Positions 56,604 to 64,000 of a DNA stretch of 64,000 nt are shown one piece after another. This DNA comes from Antribacter gilvus. Its GTDB lineage: Bacteria; Actinomycetota; Actinomycetes; Actinomycetales; Cellulomonadaceae. Numbering within the stretch: the first letter of the stretch is position 1; every line of letters begins with the position of its first letter. Under the pieces are notes generated by a model. That model had not been told where the DNA came from and did not search any database. It saw nothing but the letters and a program-made list of their open reading frames with translations. The stretch lies in NCBI RefSeq assembly GCF_003946865.1, contig NZ_QXTH01000001.1:496001-560000 (forward strand). Reading direction: 5' to 3'. The translations under genes were made by a program, and so were the position numbers.

Positions 56604-57952
56604 GTGCACCCACTGCTACCCCTCACGCGACCCGCGGCGCCGACGACGACCAGGCCTCGACCGTCCGCGCCTTCGAGGCGTTCGGCGACGGCGACTGGGA
56701 CGAGATCGCCCGCGAGGCCGTGGGCGAGGAGCGCATCGTCGTCAACATGGGTCCCCAGCACCCGTCGACGCACGGCGTGCTGCGACTCATGCTCGAGATC
56801 GACGGCGAGACGGTGACCGAGGCCCGCGCGGGCATCGGCTACCTGCACACGGGCATCGAGAAGAACATGGAGTACCGGACGTGGACGCAGGGCACCACGT
56901 TCTGCACCCGCATGGACTACGTGGCGCCCCTGTTCCAGGAGGCGGCCTTCTGCCTCGCCACCGAGCGGCTCCTCGGTATCACGGACGACGTGCCGGAGCG
57001 CGCGTCGGAGATCCGGGTCCTGATGATGGAGCTCAACCGGATCTCGTCGCACCTGATCTGCCTGGGCACCGGCGGGAACGAGATGGGCGCCACCACGGTG
57101 ATGACCGTCGCGTTCACCGCCCGTGAGGAGATCCTGCGGCTCTTCGAGGCGGTGACCGGCCTGCGCATGAACCACGCGTACATCCGCCCGGGCGGCGTCG
57201 CCATCGACGTGCCCGACGACTTCGCGGCACAGGCGCGGCCCGCGATGGAGCGCGTCCGCGGCTACCTGGGCCAGCTCGCCGACCTCATGATCGCCAACCC
57301 GATCTTCAAGGCCCGCCTCGTGGACGTGGGCGCGCTGAACCTCGCGGGCTGCATGGCGCTCGGCATCACCGGCCCGGTCCTCCGGTCCACCGGCCTGCCG
57401 TACGACGTGCGCAAGCAGGCGCCGTACTGCGGCTACGAGACCTACGACTTCGACGTGCCGACCGACACGGCCGCCGACTGCTACTCCCGCGCAGTGCTCC
57501 GCATCGAGGAGTGCTACCAGTCGATGCGGCTCGTGGAGCAGGCGCTCGCCCGCCTCGACGCCTCCGCGGGCGCGCCGGTGATGGTCGCCGACAAGAAGAT
57601 CGCGTGGCCCGCGCAGCTCGCGATCGGCGGCGACGGCCAGGGCAACTCCCTGGAGCACATCCGGAAGATCATGGGTACCTCCATGGAGGCCCTGATCCAC
57701 CACTTCAAGCTGGTCACCGAGGGCTTCCGCGTCCCCGCAGGCCAGGCCTGGCAGACGGTGGAGCACCCGCGCGGCGAGCTGGGCGTCCACGTCGTGTCCG
57801 ACGGCGGCACGCGCCCCTACCGCGCGCACTTCCGCGACCCCTCGTTCAACAACCTCCAGGCCGTCTCGGTGATGTGCGAGGGCGGCCAGGTGGCCGACGT
57901 CGTCGTCGCCGTCGCGTCGCTGGACCCCGTGCTGGGAGGAGTGGACCGATGA
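56600..57952 (+). CDS. nuoD: NADH-quinone oxidoreductase subunit D
   Basis: The 450-residue subunit has the quinone-site motif [17 protein letters not shown], plus [16 protein letters not shown] and [21 protein letters not shown]. It forms the menaquinone pocket with NuoB. Translation starts at a GTG overlapping nuoC. The N-terminal tail (about 1-45) is variable. Confidence 0.97.
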   Translation: MSAPTATPHATRGADDDQASTVRAFEAFGDGDWDEIAREAVGEERIVVNMGPQHPSTHGVLRLMLEIDGETVTEARAGIGYLHTGIEKNMEYRTWTQGTTFCTRMDYVAPLFQEAAFCLATERLLGITDDVPERASEIRVLMMELNRISSHLICLGTGGNEMGATTVMTVAFTAREEILRLFEAVTGLRMNHAYIRPGGVAIDVPDDFAAQARPAMERVRGYLGQLADLMIANPIFKARLVDVGALNLAGCMALGITGPVLRSTGLPYDVRKQAPYCGYETYDFDVPTDTAADCYSRAVLRIEECYQSMRLVEQALARLDASAGAPVMVADKKIAWPAQLAIGGDGQGNSLEHIRKIMGTSMEALIHHFKLVTEGFRVPAGQAWQTVEHPRGELGVHVVSDGGTRPYRAHFRDPSFNNLQAVSVMCEGGQVADVVVAVASLDPVLGGVDR

Positions 57953-58832
57953 CGGCCGACCCGATGGTCGTAGGCCCGGGGGCGGCGAAGCCGACCCGGA
58001 CGGGCTACGACAAGCGACTGGACCAGGGCACGCTCGCGCAGTTGATCGCCGACGCGCAGGCGATCACCGACCGCTACCCGGACCCCCGGTCCGGGCTGCT
58101 GCCCATGCTGCACCTGGTGCAGTCGGTGGACGGCTACGTGAGCCGCGACGGCATCCTGTTCTGCGCCGAGCGGCTCGGGATCACTGCCGCCGAGGTCTCC
58201 GCGGTCGCCACCTTCTACACCCAGTACAAGCGCCACCCCAACGGGAAGTACACCGTGGGCGTCTGTACCAACACGCTCTGCGCGGTGATGGGCGGCGACG
58301 CGATCTTCGACGAGCTGGCCGACCACCTCGGCGTAGGCCACGACGAGACCACCGACGACGGAGCCATCACGCTCGAGCGCGTCGAGTGCAACGCCGCCTG
58401 CGACTACGCCCCCGTCGTGATGGTCAACTGGGAGTTCTTCGACAACCAGACGCCCGCGTCGGCGACGGCGCTCGCGGACCGGCTGCGCGCCGGCGAGGAC
58501 GTGGCCCCGACCCGTGGCGCCGCCTCGGTGTGCTCGTTCAAGCAGATGAGCCGGGTCCTGGCCGGGTTCTCCGACGGCCGCGCCGACGAGGACACCGGCA
58601 CGGGCGACCCGACCCTCGCGGGCCTCCGGATCGCCCGCGAGCGTGGCTGGACGGCGCCCGACGCCGCCGCCGCACCCGCCGAGGAGGCGGCCCCGGTCGC
58701 CCAGACAGCGCCGAAGACGGGTGAGGCCGGTTCGTCGGCCGCGCGCAAGCCCACCACGCCGTCGGACACGCAGCCCGAGGGCAAGCCCGGCACGCCCGAG
58801 GCGAAGCCCGATGCAGGGAAGGGAGGCCAGTC

Positions 58833-58836
<4 letters not shown>
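57949..58836 (+). CDS. nuoE: NADH-quinone oxidoreductase subunit E
   Basis: The 295-residue subunit has the thioredoxin-like [2Fe-2S] fold. The cluster ligands are in [12 protein letters not shown] and [15 protein letters not shown] long Ala/Pro-rich C-terminal tail (about 220-295, [17 protein letters not shown]) extends past the domain; E. coli NuoE has about 166 residues. Such tails are common in actinobacteria. Start and stop both overlap neighbours. Confidence 0.95.
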
Positions 58837-60169
<1,333 letters not shown>

Positions 60170-60173
<4 letters not shown>

Positions 60174-62767
60174 CCGTCACCACCCCCAAGCCGGCCGCCG
60201 CCGAGCCGGGCCCGGTCCAGAAGCCGGACCTGGTCACGTTCAGCGTCGACGGCGTGGAGCTCGCGGTGCCCAAGGGCACCCTCGTGATCCGCGCCGCCGA
60301 GCAGGCCGGCATCCAGATCCCGCGGTTCTGCGACCACCCGCTGCTCGCCCCCGCGGGCGCGTGCCGCCAGTGTCTCGTCGAGGTCGCCACGCCGGACCGC
60401 GAGGGCAACCTGCGGCCCATGCCGAAGCCGCAGGCGTCGTGCACGCTCGAGGCCACGCCCGGCATGGTCGTCAAGACGCAGGTCACGTCGCCCGTCGCGG
60501 ACAAGGCGCAGCAGGGGGTCATGGAGCTGCTGCTCATGAACCACCCGCTCGACTGCCCGGTCTGCGACAAGGGCGGCGAGTGCCCCCTGCAGAACCAGGC
60601 CATGTCGAACGGCCGCGCCGACTCCCGGTTCCAGGACGTGAAGCGCCGGTTCCCCAAGCCGGTGACGATCTCCACGCAGATCCTCCTCGACCGCGAGCGC
60701 TGCGTGCTGTGCCAGCGCTGCACGCGGTTCACCGAGGAGATCGCGGGGGACACGTTCATCGCCCTGCAGCTCCGCGGCGCGGAGCAGCAGATCGGCCGCT
60801 ACGACGTGGACGTGCTCGACGGCGACGCGCGCGGCGGCACGGCCGTGGACCGGCCGGTGGGCGAGGCGTACCCCGACACGTCGGGCCAGCCGTTCTCCTC
60901 CTACTACTCGGGCAACACCGTGCAGATCTGCCCGGTGGGTGCGCTCACCAGCGCGGCGTACCGGTTCCGCTCCCGGCCGTTCGACCTCGTGTCGACTCCG
61001 GGGATCGGCGAGCACGACGCGTGCGGCTCGGCGATCCGCGTGGACCACCGCCGCGGCGTGGTGATGCGCCGCCTGTCTGGCGAGGACCCCGTGGTCAACG
61101 AGGAGTGGATCACCGACAAGGACCGCTTCGCCTTCACGTGGCAGTCCGCCCCGGACCGCGTGACCACCCCGCTGGTGCGGGACGTGGCCGAGGACGGCAC
61201 CAAGGGCGAGCTCCGGCCCGCCTCCTGGGCCGAGGCGCTCGAGGTCGCCGCGAACGGCCTGTCGGCCGCGCGCACGGCCGGTGGCGTGGGCGTGCTGCCC
61301 GGTGGCCGCCTCACCGTCGAGGACGCGTACGCCTGGTCGCGGTTCGCCCGGACGGTGCTCGGCACCAACGACGTGGACCAGCGCGCCCGCGTGCACTCCG
61401 CGGAGGAGGCCGCGTTCCTGGCCCACTCCGTGGCGGGCACGGGCGTCGGTGTGACCTTCGGCGACCTGGAGAAGGCCCCGGCGGTGCTGCTCGTCGGCCT
61501 GGAGGCCGAGGAGGAGGCCGGGGTCACGTTCCTGCGCCTCCGCAAGGGCGCGGAGCGTCACGGCGTCAAGGTGTTCGCCGTGGCTCCGTACGCCTCCCGC
61601 GGGCTCGACCGGATGCACGGCACGCTGCTGCCAGCAGCGCCCGGCACCGAGGCCGAGTGGCTCGACGGCCTACGGACCCGCCTCACCGGCGGCCTCCTGC
61701 CGCCCGAGGCGGGCTCGGCCCTGCTCGGCCCCGAGATCGAGGCTCTCGCGCAGCCCGGATCGGTGATCCTCGTGGGCGAGCGGCTCGCGGGCTCACCGGG
61801 TGCGTACCCGGCGGCGCTCGCGCTCGCCGAGGCCACCGGCGCCCGGCTGGCGTGGATCCCGCGTCGTGCGGGCGAGCGTGGCGGCGTCGAGGCGGGCCTC
61901 CTGCCGAACCTCCTCCCCGGCGGCCGGCCGGTCACCGACCCGGCGGCGCGCGCGGAGATCGCCGCGGCCTGGGGTCTCACCGGCACCTCGATCCCCGCGG
62001 AGCCCGGGCTCGACACCACCGGCATCCTCGACGCGCTGTCCGTGGGCGCGCTCGGCGGCGTGCTCGTGGGCGGCGTCGAGCTCGCGGACCTCCCGGACCC
62101 GGCGCACGCGCGCCGTGCCCTGGCGGCGGCGGGCTTCGTGGTCAGCCTCGAGGTGCGGGCGTCGGAGGCCACGCGGTACGCCGACGTGGTGCTCCCGGTG
62201 GCTCCCCCCGTGGAGCGGTCCGGCTCGTACTGGAACTGGGAGGGCCGTGTCCGCGCCTTCCCGGCCGCCCTCGACTCGTCCGCGCTGCCCGACCACCGCG
62301 TCCTCGACGTCCTGGCCGCGCAGCTCGGCACCTCCCTCGGCGCCGCGACGCCGGTCGAGGCGCACCTCGCGGTGGCGGCGCCCGGCCCCTGGACGGGCCT
62401 GCGGGCCACCGCGCCCGGCGGCGAGGCGGGTGAGCCGCCCGTGGTCGCGCCCGGTCACGCGGTCCTCGCGTCCTGGCGCCTGATGCTCGACGACGCGCGC
62501 GGCCAGGACGGCGAGGCGTTCCTCGCCGGCACGGCCAAGCGCGCGGTCGCCCGGATGTCGGCGGCCACCGCCGCCTCGTTCGACGTGTACGACGGCGACA
62601 CGGTCACCCTGGCCACCGACCGCGGCTCCGTCACGGTGCCGGTCGCGGTGGCCGACATGGTGGACGGGGTGGTCTGGGTCCCACTGGCCTCCGCGGGCTG
62701 CCGCGTGCACGACACCCTGGGCGCCGTTCCCGGTGACCTGGTCCGCGTGGAGAGGAGCGAGGCATGA
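60170..62767 (+). CDS. nuoG: NADH-quinone oxidoreductase subunit G
   Basis: The 865-residue subunit starts with a [2Fe-2S] ferredoxin domain ([19 protein letters not shown]), the His-Cys [4Fe-4S] site [17 protein letters not shown] and a second [4Fe-4S] site [10 protein letters not shown]. The rest resembles molybdopterin oxidoreductases but has no cofactor function in complex I. Both start and stop overlap neighbours. Confidence 0.96.
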
Positions 62768-64000
62768 TCCCCGGGGTCGCCGCAGACTTCTCGCAGGACA
62801 ACATCTGGGTCTCGCTGGTCAAGGCCGTGCTCATCGTGGTCTTCCTGCTCACGAGCGTGCTGTTCGCGATCTGGTTCGAGCGCAAGGTCGTGGCCCGCAT
62901 GCAGGTGCGGCCGGGTCCCAACTGGCACGGGCCGGTCGGCCTGCTCCAGTCGCTCGCCGACGCGATGAAGCTGCTGCTCAAGGAGGACGTCAACGTCACG
63001 CGGGCCGACCGTGTGACCTACCTGCTGGCGCCGATGATCTCGGTGTTCTGCGCGCTGCTCGTGTTCGCCGTGATCCCGTTCGGGCCCGAGGTGACGATCC
63101 CGTTCACGGACTTCACCACGCCCCTGCAGCTCACGGACTTCCCCGTCGCGGTGCTCTACGTGCTGGCGTGCGCCTCGCTCGGTGTCTACGGGATCGTGCT
63201 GGGCGGCTGGTCGTCGGGTTCGACCTACCCGCTGCTCGGCGCGGTGCGGTCCACCGCCCAGGTGATCTCCTACGAGCTGGCCATGGGCCTGGCGCTGGTG
63301 AGCGTCTTCATCATGGCGGGGTCGATGTCGACGTCGCAGATCGTCGCCTCGCAGGCGCCGCTCTGGTGGTTCATCCCGCTCTTCCCGGCGTTCGTGGTCT
63401 ACGTGATCTCGATGATCGGCGAGACCAACCGGCTCCCGTTCGACCTCCCCGAGGCCGAGGGCGAGCTGGTCTCCGGGTACATGACCGAGTACTCGTCGAT
63501 GAAGTTCGCGTGGTTCTTCCTCGCGGAGTACATCAACATGCTCAACGTCTCGGCGGTCTGCGTCACGCTCTTCCTGGGCGGGTGGCGTGCCCCCTGGCCG
63601 TTGTCGGCCCTGGGCGACGGGATGCTGAACGAGGGCTGGTGGCCCATCCTCTGGTTCCTGGTGAAGCTCTGGGCCGTCATGTTCGTCTTCGTCTGGGTCC
63701 GCGGCACGCTCCTCCGCCTGCGGTACGACCAGTTCATGGTCTTCGGCTGGAAGGTGCTCATCCCGGTCGCCCTGGCGTTCGCCGTCGTCGTGGCCGTCAT
63801 GCAGTGGGCCCGCCGGGTCGCCGAGGTGCCGCTCGAGAACACGCTCGTCGTCATCGTGATCGTCTGCGGCATCGCCTTCCTCGCGATCTGGCTCTGGCCC
63901 GAGCGCGCGAGGCCCGAGAAGCCCGACGAGTCGGCCGTGCTCGACGCGTTCGCGGACGGGTACCCGGTCCCGCCGCTGCCCGGCCAGAAGCTTCCGCCGT
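62764..64000 (+). CDS. nuoH: NADH-quinone oxidoreductase subunit H, truncated by window end
   Basis: The ATG overlaps nuoG by ATGA and the frame is open to the window end, about 412 residues so far. Conserved parts include [57 protein letters not shown], and [27 protein letters not shown]. It contributes to the quinone-binding cavity and the membrane arm. The C-terminal extension ([20 protein letters not shown]) is typical of actinobacteria. The stop lies outside the window. Confidence 0.96.
   Translation, partial: MIPGVAADFSQDNIWVSLVKAVLIVVFLLTSVLFAIWFERKVVARMQVRPGPNWHGPVGLLQSLADAMKLLLKEDVNVTRADRVTYLLAPMISVFCALLVFAVIPFGPEVTIPFTDFTTPLQLTDFPVAVLYVLACASLGVYGIVLGGWSSGSTYPLLGAVRSTAQVISYELAMGLALVSVFIMAGSMSTSQIVASQAPLWWFIPLFPAFVVYVISMIGETNRLPFDLPEAEGELVSGYMTEYSSMKFAWFFLAEYINMLNVSAVCVTLFLGGWRAPWPLSALGDGMLNEGWWPILWFLVKLWAVMFVFVWVRGTLLRLRYDQFMVFGWKVLIPVALAFAVVVAVMQWARRVAEVPLENTLVVIVIVCGIAFLAIWLWPERARPEKPDESAVLDAFADGYPVPPLPGQKLPP

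Noticed and set aside
63399-63872. Antisense frame within nuoH
   Set aside because: The plus strand encodes nuoH continuously to the window end.

Overview
The window is 64 kb of very GC-rich DNA with dense, often overlapping genes. GTG starts are common and several starts look leaderless. The gene content (demethylmenaquinone pathway, complex I, bS22-like 32-residue protein, DUF4229, Pr6Pr, DUF6230/DUF6114, DUF3048) points to an actinobacterium. The load of arabinan- and galactoside-degrading enzymes suggests a plant-polysaccharide-degrading Micrococcales such as the Promicromonosporaceae or Cellulomonadaceae; that assignment is inference.

1-16.8 kb, arabinan/galactoside utilisation. A truncated GH51-type arabinofuranosidase is followed by a GH27 alpha-galactosidase. 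A LacI regulator is divergent from an intracellular GH51 enzyme. A leftward ABC importer (solute-binding lipoprotein, two permeases, YesL/DUF624 protein) is divergent from a second GH51 that is translationally coupled to a GH43 arabinanase. A ChvE/GguA/GguB-type monosaccharide importer follows. LacI-type palindromes sit in the three relevant intergenic regions, so oligosaccharide uptake, debranching and arabinose uptake look like one regulon.

16.9-21.7 kb, TetR, DrrA-like ABC ATPase, ABC-2 permease, DUF1430-type bacteriocin-associated membrane protein, and a secreted lactococcin-972-like peptide. This is the best candidate for an unusual antagonism system.

21.7-35.8 kb, housekeeping and redox genes: TrkA/TrkH potassium uptake, AcuC-like deacetylase, bS22, HAD phosphatase, Pr6Pr, glutaredoxin-like protein, Rex, a YceI/MarR divergent pair, aquaporin, and a coupled histidine phosphatase-TlpA-CcdA-ResB-CcsB cytochrome c maturation operon.

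35.8-54.9 kb, menaquinone biosynthesis: menA, menE, menB, menC, menD, an isochorismate synthase, menG and a menJ-like reductase. These are interspersed with DUF4229, DUF3048, an HTH-nucleotidyltransferase/HEPN-like pair, an S51-like peptidase, HtrA, a frameshifted GNAT gene, and a TetR plus DUF6230/DUF6114 block.

54.9-64 kb, the complex I operon nuoA to nuoH (nuoH is cut by the window end). A near-perfect Rex operator lies upstream of menJ-nuo, and rex itself is in the window.

Many gene ends carry long inverted repeats. Three are copies of one 43-bp palindrome; others have perfect arms of 31 and 33 bp; one lies inside menD. No tRNA, rRNA, CRISPR array, insertion sequence or replication origin was seen, and no gene-free stretch exceeds 300 bases.
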